Shown piece after piece: positions 45,020 to 55,878 of a DNA stretch of 64,000 bases (position 1 is its first letter; the number at the start of each line of letters is the position of its first letter). Made by a program: the position numbers and the translations under genes. Source of the stretch: Sphingomonas sp. Ag1 (lineage in GTDB: Bacteria > Pseudomonadota > Alphaproteobacteria > Sphingomonadales > Sphingomonadaceae); the NCBI RefSeq assembly GCF_000980895.1, contig NZ_LAZX01000094.1, forward strand, positions 868,001 to 932,000. Reading direction: 5' to 3'. The notes below the pieces were generated by a model that worked only from the letters and a program-made list of their open reading frames with translations, was not told the DNA's origin and made no database searches.

Positions 45020-47173
45020 TTGGACAATCAGGAACTTGCCGGCTTCGACGCCGACGCACTTCGTGACGAGATCGTCAGACTGAGATCGCTGCTCGTGCAG
45101 GCGGGGATCGATGCCGAGCGCGCGCAAGCCGACGCTGCACTATCCGTGTTAGGCCACGCAGATGCGTTCGCGGCGAGGCATGCGAACACCCGGAAAGCGG
45201 AGGAGCAGGCGGGCAGCGCCGCTGAGGCCGCTCAGGGCCGTTACGACCTGGTCGAAGCGCATCGTGACGAGTTGCAGGCGCTCAACGACTGGCTCGGCCA
45301 GATCGGTGCGGCGCTGTCGCTCAGCGAGGCGCGCTATCGCGCGATCCTCGACAGCTCCACCGATTACGCCATCATCGCCACCGACTTGGACGGGGTGATC
45401 ACCACCTGGAACGAGGGCGCCCGCCAGATCCTCGGTTGGCCCGAGGAGGAACTGCTCGGAACCCGGGCTGACATCATCTTTACGCCTGAGGACCGGGAGC
45501 AGCGGCGGCCGCAGACCGAGATGAGCCTCACCTTGCGCGACGGACGCGCCTCGGACGAGCGCTGGCACATGCGCAAGGATGGCCGCCGCTTCTGGGCTGC
45601 CGGCCTGCTCATGCCGCTCAAGGTCGACGGCGAGGTCCGCGGCTTCCTCAAGATCCTTCGTGACCGCACCCAGGAACGCGAGGCGGAGGAGCATCGCCGC
45701 CGCATCGAAGAGCGGCTCGAGCTGGCACTCGGCGCCGCCGTCATGGTCGGTATCTGGGACTGGGAGTTCGCGACCGACCTGATCTACGCGGACGCCAACT
45801 TTGCCAGCATCTACGGCATCGATCCGGAGCTCGCCGGGCGCGGTGCGCCCCTGGCGGACTATACGCATCGGTTTCATCCCGACGACCTGCCGGGTTTCGA
45901 GTTGGCGCTGAAGAAGACGCTGGAGGACGGGACACCGTTTTCGCACGAATATCGCGTGTTACAGGCCGATGGCTCGTTTCGCTGGCTGCTCGCCCGCGGC
46001 AACGTGGTTCGCGACGCGGATGGGACGCCGGTGCGCTTCCCAGGCGCCAGCATCGACATCACCGACCGTAAACTCGCCGAGGACCGGCAGGCGGCCTTGG
46101 TCGAGCTGAGTGATCGCTTTCGGGACGTCGAGGACACGGCGGAGATCACTGCCATCACGGCGCAAGTGCTCGGCCGGGTGCTGCGATTGACCCGGGGCGG
46201 CTACGGCTCGGTCGATCCTACCGGCAGCTTCGTCGAGGTGGACCGTGACTGGACGGCGTCCGACGTCCAGAGCATCGCCGGGCGGCATCGTTTCGCAGAC
46301 TACGGCTCGTTCAACGAAGACCTGCGCAAGGGCCGCACCGTCGTCATCGACGACGTCGAAGAGGATCCCCGCACTAGCAGCGATCTGCCGCGCTTGCGGC
46401 GGCTCGGTATTCGCGCACTCTTCAACGTACCCGTGATGGAGCATGGGCGGCTGGTCGGGATCCTTTTCCTCCACGACAACAAGGTGCGCCACTGGTCGCG
46501 GGCCAAGGTCGACTTCGTGCGTGACGTGGCGCAGCGTACGCGTGATGCCGTCGAGCGGCTCCGGGCGGAGGATCACCAGCGACTGCTAGCCAACGAGCTT
46601 CAGCATCGCGTCAAGAACACGCTGGCGATGATCCAGGCGATTGCGGCACAGACCTTCAAGGATGCAGCCACGCCCGAGGCGCAGAGCGCGTTCGCCAATC
46701 GCGTGGTCGCGCTTGCGCATGCGAACGACGTTTTGACAAAGGCCGGCTGGACCGCCGCGCCGGTCGAGGATGTGGTGACCGGGGCGACCATCCCGCATTG
46801 CGCCGGCCCGGAGCGCTTCACCCTTTCGGGTCCTGCGATCGAGATCGCTGCCCGCGCCGCCCTGGCGATGACGCTGGCGCTCCACGAACTTTGCACCAAC
46901 GCATCCAAATACGGTGCGCTGTCGGTCGAGGGCGGCCACGTCACGATCGAGTGGGAGATCGATGCGGAGGCGAACTTCCAGCTGCGCTGGCGGGAACGAG
47001 GCGGCCCTGCGGTGGCTGTACCGACGCGAAAGGGCTTTGGCACCCGGCTTCTCGAGCGCAGCCTTGGCGCTCAGCTCGGCGGATCGGTGAACATCGACTA
47101 TGCGCCGGAAGGTGTGACCTGTCTGTTCCAGGTGCCGCTGGTGGCGGTGCAGGACGTGGTGGGCGCTGCCTGA
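45020..47173 (+). CDS. HWE-family sensor histidine kinase (PAS-PAS-GAF)
   Basis: 717 residues, with a TTG start proposed. Order: an N-terminal coiled coil, PAS (YAIIATDLDGVITTWNEGAR), PAC, a second PAS (ALGAAVMVGIWDWEFATDLI), GAF (about 370-520) and the HWE kinase with NELQHRVKNTLAMIQAIAAQ (H box), LALHELCTNASKYGALS (N box) and LRWRERGGPAV (Trp-x-Glu). It is cytoplasmic. Such kinases feed PhyR-type or single-domain receivers in alphaproteobacterial stress and light responses. Its divergent receiver gene was destroyed by the IS. Confidence 0.92.
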   Translation: MDNQELAGFDADALRDEIVRLRSLLVQAGIDAERAQADAALSVLGHADAFAARHANTRKAEEQAGSAAEAAQGRYDLVEAHRDELQALNDWLGQIGAALSLSEARYRAILDSSTDYAIIATDLDGVITTWNEGARQILGWPEEELLGTRADIIFTPEDREQRRPQTEMSLTLRDGRASDERWHMRKDGRRFWAAGLLMPLKVDGEVRGFLKILRDRTQEREAEEHRRRIEERLELALGAAVMVGIWDWEFATDLIYADANFASIYGIDPELAGRGAPLADYTHRFHPDDLPGFELALKKTLEDGTPFSHEYRVLQADGSFRWLLARGNVVRDADGTPVRFPGASIDITDRKLAEDRQAALVELSDRFRDVEDTAEITAITAQVLGRVLRLTRGGYGSVDPTGSFVEVDRDWTASDVQSIAGRHRFADYGSFNEDLRKGRTVVIDDVEEDPRTSSDLPRLRRLGIRALFNVPVMEHGRLVGILFLHDNKVRHWSRAKVDFVRDVAQRTRDAVERLRAEDHQRLLANELQHRVKNTLAMIQAIAAQTFKDAATPEAQSAFANRVVALAHANDVLTKAGWTAAPVEDVVTGATIPHCAGPERFTLSGPAIEIAARAALAMTLALHELCTNASKYGALSVEGGHVTIEWEIDAEANFQLRWRERGGPAVAVPTRKGFGTRLLERSLGAQLGGSVNIDYAPEGVTCLFQVPLVAVQDVVGAA

Positions 47174-47348
47174 ACCGAGCCATTACGTTGACGGCTTGTG
47201 GGTGCCGCCCGGGCGCGCGTGTCGGCAGCTATCGACCCGACCTCGGCCTTCGTTGATCAACGCACGTCGCCTGAAACCTGCCGTCCATTCGGATCGGCTG
47301 CGAGGCGAAGGAACTGATCCTCCGCCTCGCGTACGCGCCCACAACTGA

Positions 47349-48713
47349 TTAGAGGTCGCGAGGTGATCCTTCGGGTGACTGCGGCCGGAGCGTTGTCTGT
47401 GCCTGAGGAGGGATGCCGGGCGTTCCCGTCGTGCCAGAAAGGCGTTGCACCATCATCCGCGCCGCTTCGCGTCCACCAAGGCCGAAGGCGAGCGCGAATG
47501 CGACAGCCATAGCACCCAAGATCAGGCCAAAGGCGAGATTGATGATGTCGTCGGCGAGTCCCATGAAACGCAGCCCAATGGCGGTGCCGAGTACGATGAT
47601 CGCGATATGCACGATCTTCGCCGTCAGCTCCGCATTAGCCCCGCCGCTCGCGCGCACGACTGTCGAGACCAGCTTCGCGATGGCGATTGCTGCGGCGATG
47701 ATGACAGCGCCGAAGATGACCGAGCCGAGCAGGGTCAGGATCTCCGCCATCATACGCGAGCCATAAGCGAAGTTGAGCTGCCGGAACGCCTCCATCAGGC
47801 CGAAGATAATGATGGCGACGAACACGGCGTGGCCGAGCAGCTTCGACGGCACCAGCGCCGGGGTTGCCGGCGTTCCCGCCGACGTCGATGGGACCCCTGG
47901 GGCGGGCGTCGTGCTTGAGGGGAACACGCCAAGCGCGCTGATCGTGCGATCGAAGCCGGTGCCGCTCAGGAACTGGCTGAGCAGTTGCGACGCAAAGCGG
48001 CCGATCACATAGGCGAGCGCGAGAATGATCGCGGCCGCGACGACATGCGGGATGCTGTCGAGAATGATCCGGAGCATTGCGGTCGCCGGCTCGGAGATCG
48101 CGCGTATGTTGAGCTGATCGAGCGCGGCGATTGCGACCGGGATGATGATGAGCGCGAACACAATGCCCCCAACCATCCGCGGGAGCGTCGAAGGATCGGC
48201 CTTGGCCATGCCGGCGCGCTCGGCAAGCTGTTCGGTGCGCGCTGCGGTCAGCACCGCCTCCACCGCCTTCTTGGCGACGCTAGCGACGATGTAGCCGACG
48301 AAGAAGATCAGCCCCGCGCCGATAATGTTGGGGATGGCGGCGCCGAACTGGTTGAGCATGCGGCCGACCGGGCTGGTGGCAGCGGCCAGGCCGAGCGGCT
48401 GCGCGGCAAGCACGAGCGCGATCAGGATCACGATCCAGAACGCCGCGTCGCCGACCTGCGCGCCGACGCTCTTGGGATTGCGACCCGTCTCAGGGATGCC
48501 TGACTGCCGGTGCGCCTGACGCGCCAGCGGCGTCTTGTTGACCAGCGCGGCGACGCCCCACTTGGCCGCTTTCGCCAGAAGGTAGCCGATCAGGAGAATG
48601 ACGGCCGCGGCAAGAACGCGCGGCCCCCACTCCTGAAGATAAAGAACGGCGGTGTCGCCGAAGTTGCGGGTGCCGGCGATCATGCCGTCCGCTGTCACAT
48701 AGTTCGGGTTCAT
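47349..48713 (-). CDS. MscS-like/CmpX-type multi-helix membrane protein
   Basis: 454 residues from the ATG at 48713 (MNPNYVTADGM) behind GGGGAGA. About ten hydrophobic segments are visible, including repeated units of the conserved TM-helix domain seen in CmpX-like proteins (PRVLAAAVILLIGYLLAKAA; IPNIIGAGLIFFVGYIVASV; IPHVVAAAIILALAYVIGRF). The C-terminal LAFALAFGLGGREAARMMVQ is typical. It is related to small-conductance channels but lacks the MscS beta domain. Last gene of the DUF2382-OmpA-YsnF run. Confidence 0.85.
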   Translation of the reverse strand: MNPNYVTADGMIAGTRNFGDTAVLYLQEWGPRVLAAAVILLIGYLLAKAAKWGVAALVNKTPLARQAHRQSGIPETGRNPKSVGAQVGDAAFWIVILIALVLAAQPLGLAAATSPVGRMLNQFGAAIPNIIGAGLIFFVGYIVASVAKKAVEAVLTAARTEQLAERAGMAKADPSTLPRMVGGIVFALIIIPVAIAALDQLNIRAISEPATAMLRIILDSIPHVVAAAIILALAYVIGRFASQLLSQFLSGTGFDRTISALGVFPSSTTPAPGVPSTSAGTPATPALVPSKLLGHAVFVAIIIFGLMEAFRQLNFAYGSRMMAEILTLLGSVIFGAVIIAAAIAIAKLVSTVVRASGGANAELTAKIVHIAIIVLGTAIGLRFMGLADDIINLAFGLILGAMAVAFALAFGLGGREAARMMVQRLSGTTGTPGIPPQAQTTLRPQSPEGSPRDL

Positions 48714-48779
48714 CGCCGTCTCCCCTGTTGGCAAGGCGTGTGAGCCCGGCGCGGCTGTCACCGCGCCGGGCTCCACCGA

Positions 48780-49634
48780 CTAGATACGCTTGTCGGTGTC
48801 TCGGAAGGTCGAGCCGCGGGTCTCGGCGTCGGTGTCGCGATCGACCTCCACGTCGGTGCGGCGCACGGTGTCGTCGACCTCCTCGACATGCTCCTCGGCC
48901 GTCTTGGAAACCACGACCTCCTCGACGACGCGAGCGGTCTTGCCGACCACCGCTTCCTCACCGGTCGCGGTCATGTCGATCGTCCTCTCGCGGAACGCGT
49001 CGGTATCGGCCGCCGAAAGCGGCTGATCGACTGAGCGACGCTCCACGTTGACGCGCTCGTTGCGGAGACGAATCTGCTCGTGAACCGGCGTTTCGGTCAC
49101 ATAGGAGCGGACGCGCACCCCGCCGCGGCTCACGTCACGCTTGCCGACAACCAATTGCTCCTCGACGATCGGGATCACCTCTTCCTGCTCGGCCGTGCGG
49201 CCGGCGGTTTCGCGACGGTCGAAGCTGCCGAGAGCGGCTCCGGTCGCGCCTGCAGCGGCACCAGCGCCGGGATAATCCCAGCCCGACGAACGCCACTGGC
49301 TCGAACGGTCATCGATGTCGATCGAGTTGGCCTCTTCGAGCACTCGCACCGCCTCGTCGACGCAATCATCATCGACGTCAGCGGTCAGCAGCGCACCGCC
49401 GCGGCGCACGCCTTCCTCGTAGGTGTGGCGGTCCTCGTCGGGCACGAACGCGTTCTTGATCGAGTCCCAAAAGCCGCGGTCCTCATGCGTCGAGTAGCCT
49501 GTCTCCTTGTAGCCGGCGCTCGACTTGTCGTGGATATGGATGTGGTCGGCGTCGACCCGGGCGCTCTTTAGCCGGTCCTTGGCGGCCTCGGCGTCGGCTC
49601 GGCTGTCGAACAGGGCGGTGATGGTGCTGGACAT
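48780..49634 (-). CDS. YsnF/AvaK-type stress protein (DUF2382)
   Basis: 284 residues. The N-terminus (ITALFDSRADAEAAKDRLKS) is a general-stress 17M-like/ferredoxin-fold part, and the C-terminal DUF2382 has EEVIPIVEEQLVVGKRDVSR, VHEQIRLRNERVNVERRSVD and DDTVRRTDVEVDRDTDAE. It is very acidic and repeats the pattern Val-x-Arg/Glu. Such proteins are induced by general stress and may associate with the envelope; the mechanism is unknown. It is in a run with OmpA and another DUF2382 gene. Confidence 0.85.
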   Translation of the reverse strand: MSSTITALFDSRADAEAAKDRLKSARVDADHIHIHDKSSAGYKETGYSTHEDRGFWDSIKNAFVPDEDRHTYEEGVRRGGALLTADVDDDCVDEAVRVLEEANSIDIDDRSSQWRSSGWDYPGAGAAAGATGAALGSFDRRETAGRTAEQEEVIPIVEEQLVVGKRDVSRGGVRVRSYVTETPVHEQIRLRNERVNVERRSVDQPLSAADTDAFRERTIDMTATGEEAVVGKTARVVEEVVVSKTAEEHVEEVDDTVRRTDVEVDRDTDAETRGSTFRDTDKRI

Positions 49635-49669
49635 GATCTTTCTCCTGCGATTGAAAACGGATTGGCGGC

Positions 49670-50317
49670 TTACCTCGCCGTCACGACGAGTTCGGTGCGG
49701 CGGTTTTCAAAGCGACCGCCGGCGGTGGCGTTGGTGTCGACCGGATCGGTCTCGCCACCGGAGACGGTCTCGATACGGCCGGTATCGATCCCTTGCGCGA
49801 CCAGCGCCGACTTGACGCTATCAGCGCGAGCCTTGCCGAGCGCCATGTTGGCCGCATCGCCGCCGCGCGCGTCGGCGTAGCCCGCAATGCGGATTCTGGC
49901 GTTCGGATACTGCTTGAGGGCCGCGGCCACCTCGTTCACCTCTGCGGCATCGGCCTGTCGGATATTGCTTTTGGCCGTGTCGAAGTTGAGCTTCTCGAAC
50001 GTGAAGGTGCGCGGTGCCGGCTCGCTGCCAGCGAGGTAACCGCCGAGGGCGGAGGTTCCTACGGCAGCAGCGGAAGTCGCCGCATTGGGCGTCGTCGCGA
50101 CCACCGCGCCGTTGGTCGCCGGGGCGGCCGCCGTCGTGTCTGTCGACGTTGCTACCGGGGCGATGGCTGCATCATCGCGGCCGCAGCGGCTAAGCGCAAA
50201 CAGCAGCGCCAGCAGGCCGAGTGCCAAGAGAACCCAGGGCAGCCAGTTGAAGCCCTTCTTCTTCTCGATGTGGATGTGGCTAGGCGCGCCGTCGCGATGG
50301 TCGTTGGGTGCGGGCAT
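49670..50317 (-). CDS. OmpA-family protein, membrane-anchored
   Basis: 215 residues from the ATG at 50317, overlapping the previous stop as TGATG. One membrane segment (FNWLPWVLLALGLLALLFAL) near residues 25-45 is followed by an Ala/Thr-rich linker and an OmpA/MotB peptidoglycan-binding domain (FEKLNFDTAKSNIRQADAAE, IRIAGYADARGGDAANMALG, then GRFENRRTELVV). It probably links the inner membrane to the cell wall. Confidence 0.9.
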   Translation of the reverse strand: MPAPNDHRDGAPSHIHIEKKKGFNWLPWVLLALGLLALLFALSRCGRDDAAIAPVATSTDTTAAAPATNGAVVATTPNAATSAAAVGTSALGGYLAGSEPAPRTFTFEKLNFDTAKSNIRQADAAEVNEVAAALKQYPNARIRIAGYADARGGDAANMALGKARADSVKSALVAQGIDTGRIETVSGGETDPVDTNATAGGRFENRRTELVVTAR

Positions 50318-50703
50318 CAAGTGTTCTCCTGTTGATCGAGTTGGGTCCGCTCGACCTCCACGTGCGTCCGGCGCAGCGTCGCGGGGAGCTCGACGCCTTC
50401 GGTGGTCACCATCCGGCGGAGATGGAGCTCCTCGACGAGAAACAGGCGTTTCTCGACTACCAGACGCTCCTCCAGCACCGGCACGATCGTGACGTCGCCT
50501 TCGCTGCGGATGGGCGGCGCCTCGGCCACCTCGCGGTCGACTGGTACGCGTGTGACCTCCACATGCTCACGGCGCAGGGCGTCCCGAACGACTACCTTCT
50601 CCTCCGCCAAGGATGTTTGCACCCGGACATGCTCGGTTTCGACCGCACGTTTGGTGACGTGGGCTTCCTCCTGAATAATCGGGATATGCAGATCGTCGGA
50701 CAT
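50317..50703 (-). CDS. DUF2382-domain protein
   Basis: 128 residues from the ATG at 50703 (MSDDLHIPIIQEEAHVTKRA). It is essentially a single DUF2382 module: HVRVQTSLAEEKVVVRDALR, VPVLEERLVVEKRLFLVEEL and then ATLRRTHVEVERTQLDQ. It is the first gene of the envelope-stress run (50703 to 47349), coupled to the OmpA gene. No clear promoter was found upstream. Confidence 0.85.
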   Translation of the reverse strand: MSDDLHIPIIQEEAHVTKRAVETEHVRVQTSLAEEKVVVRDALRREHVEVTRVPVDREVAEAPPIRSEGDVTIVPVLEERLVVEKRLFLVEELHLRRMVTTEGVELPATLRRTHVEVERTQLDQQENT

Positions 50704-50874
50704 GGCTTGCCTTGCAGTTCGTTCGCTCAACTGCCGGGCGCTCCGATAGCTCCCGGAGTGCGTCGATTATGCGGGTTAGACTTGGTAGAGCTGTACTAGA
50801 CTGACCAGTAGATATTCGACCTGCGTTGGCGTCCTGCCGCGGAACAACGGCAAGCGGCGGGCGCTTCCCGGAGT

Positions 50875-52344
50875 ATGGCTGCCCCTCTCCCCACCTCCTT
50901 GGCCGGCGGCACGCTGCGTCACCTGGAACAGCTGATCGACGGCCTTACCGCCGGCGTGATCCTGATTGATCTCTCGGGTTCGATCGTCTGGTGCAACGAT
51001 GCCGCGCTGAGCATGCATGGTGTCGAGAAGACCGGGGATCTCGGCGGTACAGCCGACGAATATGTGAAGCGGTTCGCGCTCACGATGCCCAACGGGCATC
51101 GCCTCGCTAGCCGCGAATATCCAGTCATGCGGGTGCTTGCAGGCGAGAGCTGCCCGGATCTCGTCGTCCGGGTCGCAGCAGCCGGAACGGACGAGCCGCG
51201 CTGGACTCACCACATCCGCGATGTGGTCATGAGCGGCGACGACGACGAACCCGACTGCCTGGCGCTCGTTATCCAGGACCTGTCCGAGCAGAGTGAGGCG
51301 GAAGCCCGCTTCGAAGCCATGTTCCAGGCAAATCCAGCGCCAGCCCTGATCCTGCGGCTCAGCGATCAGCGCTTCGTCCGTGCCAACCGCGGCTTCCTGG
51401 AGATGACCGGGCAGGCCCCCACGGGCGTCATCGGGCGCAGCCTCTACGAGTTCGATATCCTAAACGAGGCCGAACGTCTGGAGCTTGCGAAGCAGCGCCT
51501 CAAGGAGGGCCGCACCATTCCGCAGATGGAGGCGGAACTGCCCATGCCCGACGGGCATACGAAGCTCGTGATCCTGGCGGGCCAGCCGATCGAGGTCGGC
51601 GACGATAAGTGCATGCTGTTCACCTTTGCCGACCTGGAGCCACGGAGGCGCGCAGAGCGTGCATTGCGCGACGGTGAGGAACACTTCTCCACCCTCTTCA
51701 GGATGGCGCCCGTCGCAATGGCACTGACCTCGCCGGACGGCCACCGGATGATCGAGGCGAACGACGCATTCTGGCAGCTTACGGGCTACACCTCAGCGGG
51801 TTTCCTCGGGCGTACCGCGGGCGATCCGGAGCTCTGGGCCGACGTCGGCGAGCGCAATGCGGCGGAGGCGGAGATCGATCGCGGCGGTGGCGTGCGCAAT
51901 CGCGACGTGCGATTGCTCGACGCCAGCGGACAGGCTGTCGACTGCCTGCTCTCTGCCGAGCGGATGACTCTTCGCGGCGAACGTTGCACGCTCTGGCTGT
52001 TCCAGGACATCAGCGATCGCCGGAGCAGCGAACTCGACCTGGTCAGTGCGATCGAGGCCGTGATGAAGGATGCGAGCTGGTTCAGCCGCTCCATCATGGA
52101 CAAGCTCGCCACGTTGAAGAACCCGCGAGGGTCGGAAGAGCGGCAACCCTCTGCGGAGCTTACAACTCGGGAACGGGAGGTTCTGAGCCTCATTTGCGAA
52201 GGCCTAGACGACAAGGCGATCGCGGGCAGGCTCTCGCTTTCATCGAACACCGTCCGCAACCACGTTGCCAGCATCTATGCAAAGATCGGGGTGAACCGTC
52301 GTGCTGGCGCCATCGTCTGGGCGCGGGAGCGCGGGCTTGCTTGA
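50875..52344 (+). CDS. PAS-domain LuxR-type regulator
   Basis: 489 residues. Three PAS domains (about 15-140 with LTAGVILIDLSGSIVWCNDA; 145-260 with FQANPAPALILRLSDQRFVR; 270-390 with FRMAPVAMALTSPDGHRMIE) precede a C-terminal LuxR HTH (LTTREREVLSLICEGLDDKA, then SSNTVRNHVASIYAKIGV). It has no kinase or receiver, so it should sense a small ligand or redox state directly. The ATG has only a very close Shine-Dalgarno. A GGAAC-N16-CGCT sequence at 50841 resembles an EcfG promoter but with one mismatch. Confidence 0.85.
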   Translation: MAAPLPTSLAGGTLRHLEQLIDGLTAGVILIDLSGSIVWCNDAALSMHGVEKTGDLGGTADEYVKRFALTMPNGHRLASREYPVMRVLAGESCPDLVVRVAAAGTDEPRWTHHIRDVVMSGDDDEPDCLALVIQDLSEQSEAEARFEAMFQANPAPALILRLSDQRFVRANRGFLEMTGQAPTGVIGRSLYEFDILNEAERLELAKQRLKEGRTIPQMEAELPMPDGHTKLVILAGQPIEVGDDKCMLFTFADLEPRRRAERALRDGEEHFSTLFRMAPVAMALTSPDGHRMIEANDAFWQLTGYTSAGFLGRTAGDPELWADVGERNAAEAEIDRGGGVRNRDVRLLDASGQAVDCLLSAERMTLRGERCTLWLFQDISDRRSSELDLVSAIEAVMKDASWFSRSIMDKLATLKNPRGSEERQPSAELTTREREVLSLICEGLDDKAIAGRLSLSSNTVRNHVASIYAKIGVNRRAGAIVWARERGLA

Positions 52345-52674
52345 GCAGGCTCCTCCGTCCCACGTTCCTGAACGTAGCGTCTCGACGGAGTACGCCTTAG
52401 CGGCCCGCCACCCGTAGCAGCTCACGACCATTCCCGGCCGTTGGGTAGATCGGCGCGACATCCCTTAACCGGCCGTTCCAACAACTCGCAGCAGTCCCGT
52501 TTCTCCATTTTCAACGGACCATTCCGGGAAAACGCAATCGGGAACAGGCTTTGAGAAAACGGCCCAGCCGGAGGCATTGGAAAACGGATCCTACCTTGGC
52601 GGTCTCCCTGAACCTTCCAAAACGAGAGAGATTGACGTGCGGCGACCGGTTTTTTCAACAGCCCAAGACGGGCG
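52345..52674. other. Intergenic region, no gene seen
   Basis: This region lies between convergent genes. There are no convincing frames. GCCC-GTCTT-GGGC (near 52655-52670) could form a small hairpin at the 3' end of the minus-strand kinase, but no T-run follows. Confidence 0.5.
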
Positions 52675-55600
52675 CTAATTTCTGCCTTGAAGCATCTGCC
52701 GGATCTTGGTCGCCAACGCGTCGACGGCAAAGGGCTTCGTCATCATCTCCATACCACGGTCAAGGAAGCCGCCACGCACCGCCGCATTCTGTGCATAGCC
52801 AGTGATGAACAGGACCCGCAGCTCGGGACGGTGCTCGCGCGCAATCTCAGCGATCTGTCGCCCGTTCAGGCCAGGCAGGCCAACGTCGGAGATCAGCAAA
52901 TCGATCTTGCGATCCGACTGCAAAATCGGAATGGCCGCGCGTCCGTCAGAGGCCTCGATCGAGACATAACCCAGCTCCTCGAGCACCTCGAGTACGATCA
53001 TCCTCACCGAGGGATCGTCCTCAACGAGCAGCACGGTCTCCCCGTCTCCGTCTGGGGCTTGCCGTCCCTCGCCGGCTGCCACCTCGACCTCTCCTTCGAA
53101 GCGGGGAACATAGAGCTTAATGGTCGTGCCTTGACCAAGCTCGCTATAGATGCGGACATGCCCCCCTGCCTGACGAGCAAAGCCGTAGATCATCGATAAG
53201 CCAAGGCCTGTGCCCTGACCCACTGGCTTGGTCGTGAAGAAGGGCTCGAATACCTTCTCGACCGTTGAGGGCGCCATGCCGATCCCGGTGTCCGATACGC
53301 AGATGACGACATAGTCGCCGGGAGACACGTCCGTGTGCTCGCGCGCATAGCGTTCGTCGAGGTGGGTGTTCGCGGTCTCGACCGTCAGCTTGCCTCCGTC
53401 CGGCATGGCGTCACGCGCGTTGATGCACAGATTGAGCAGCGCACTCTCGAGCTGGTGCGCATCGGTGTGCCCTGCCCAAAGGTTGGTTGCGAAGTGGGTT
53501 TCGAGCGCAACCTGTTCGCCGAGCGTCCGCCTCAGCAGATCCTCCATGCCGCTCACCAGCCCATTCACGTCGATGGGCTTGAGGTCGAGCGACTGTCGGC
53601 GCCCGAAGGCGAGGAGGCGTGCAGTCAGTGCTGCCGCGCGCTGGGCTGACGTGTTCGCCGCATCGACATAGCGATCAACCGTCTCCATCCTGCCCGTCTT
53701 GATATGGCGCTGGATGAGATCGAGGCTCCCAATCACGCCGGTCAGCATGTTGTTGAAGTCGTGTGCGATGCCGCCCGTGAGCTGGCCGACTGCCTCCATC
53801 TTCTGCGCCTGACGCAATTGCTCATGCGCCTGCGCCAGCTCCGCGGCCTGTTGTCTCTCGGCCGTTACATCGCGTCCGGTCGCGTAGGTGACGTCTTCTC
53901 CCTGCGCCGCAACCCAGGAGATCCAGCGCACGGAGCCGTCCTTGTGGCGATATCGGTTGACGATACGCGGCATGCCGCCCTCGGCTGCCAGCGTGTAGGC
54001 GTCGACCGTCTCACTGTGATCGTCCGTCAGGACGAACTCGTTGACATGGTGGCCGATCAGTTCGTCCGGTTCGTAACCGAGCATGCTCGTCCATGCAGGA
54101 TTTACCCGGCGGAAATAGCCCTCGAAGTCGATCAACAGCAGGAGATCGGGCGATGTTTGCCAAAGCCGGTTCAACTCGGTCGTGCGTGCCTGAACCTCCT
54201 GCTCGAGCGTATCTTTCAGCTCAACGAGACGCCGTTCTGCGTCTTTGCGAGGAGTGCTGTCGCTGAAGAAAATGGCGATCTGCCGATCGGCTGGATCGCC
54301 GACGCGCACCGCGCGGACATCGAACCAACGCTTGAATGCTTCTGCATAGCTCTCGAAGGTCGCAGGCTCGCCGCTCTTGGCAACGTGGCCGTAGGTGTCG
54401 AACCAGAACTGTTCCAGGTCCGGCGCATACTCAGTGACCCACTTTCCACGCAGGTCGACCCCCGACTGGCGCTCGAAGGCGGGATTGGCTTCAAGGAACC
54501 GGTAATCGATCGGGCGATCGTCAGCGTCGAACTTGACCTCGACGACCGCGAAGGCCGCCTCGATTGTCTCAACGATCGTCTTGAAGCGCTCCTCACTGCG
54601 CGCCAGCGCATCGCGCGCAGCACGCTGATCGGTCACGTCACGGGCAACGCCGGCAAAGCTGACCGGCTTCCCACTTTCATCGCGTTGGATCGAACCCTTG
54701 CGTGCGATCCAGCGCAGTGCACCGGTGTCGGCCCGGCGAATGCGGTACTCAACATCTGTCGGAGCGGAGCCGCCCGCACGGGACTCAAGGTCCGACACCA
54801 GATGCCGGTCCTCGGAGATCACGAGATCTTCAAAGACCCGCGCTGGATGCACATTCATCCATACCATAGAGCCGGCAGAACTCAGGGGTGGCGTGCAGGA
54901 TGCCATCGATACCGACGTGAAACACGCCAACCCCGCCGGCCTCCTGAGCCCAGCGGAGGTTCAGCTGACTTGCCTCGAGCGCCTGACCGGCGAGATGCTG
55001 CTCGGTGCGGTCGCGCAGGATCTTCACATAGCCGGTGTGGGTGCCCGACCTGTCGTTGAGCGGCGACAGCTCACCACTCGCCCAGAAGCGTTCGCCGCCC
55101 TTGCGAACGTGCCAGCGCTCGTCGACCGCCCGTCCTTCCTCTCTCGCGCACTCGATCTCTCGCAAGGGTACGCCGGCAGCGCGATCCTCCTCGGTGTAGA
55201 TAAGGGCGTTATCTCGGCCCAGAGCTTCGGCCTCGGTCCAGCCGAGGACCTGCTCTGCTCCATGGCTCCATTCGACGATGATGCCGCCCAGATCCATCGC
55301 GATGATCGCAAAATCGCGTGCGCTGTCCACGATGGCACGGTGGCGTGCTTCGGTGTTGGCAGTACGCCGCGCGGCGACGCGCTGCTCGAGCTGCGCCATG
55401 ACCTGCCGCGCCAGGACTTTGATCGTCCTGATCTGGAGATCGGTCAGTTCGCGCGGCTTGTGGTCGAGTACGCACAACGTACCGATCGGCAGCCCATCGG
55501 GCGACTTCAGCAATGCTCCCGCATAGAAGCGCAGATGCGGTTCGTCCGTCACGAGCGGGTTGCAGTCGAACCGCGGGTCTTGGGTCGCGTCCGGCACGAG

Positions 55601-55878
55601 GAGGAAGTCCTCCTCGAGGATCGCACGCGCGCAGAAGGACGTCTCGAGCGGCGTCTCGCGCACGCCAAGGCCCACTTCCGCTTTGAAAAATTGGCGACCG
55701 TCGGCGATGAAGTTAACGACGGCAATCGGGGCCTCACAGATCGCCGCCACCAGTTCGGCAACCTCGTCGAAGGCTGTCTCGCGCGGGGTGTCGAGCACGC
55801 CATACTGCTCGAGCGCCACCAAGCGACGGCGTTCGCGATCGTCCTGATCAGCCATGAGGCCGGTTTGACTTGTCTCGG

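Noticed and set aside
50841..50865. EcfG promoter GGAAC-N16-CGCT before the PAS-LuxR gene
   Set aside because: The -10 deviates from CGTT and lies only about 9 bp before the start codon; not strong enough to list as a feature.
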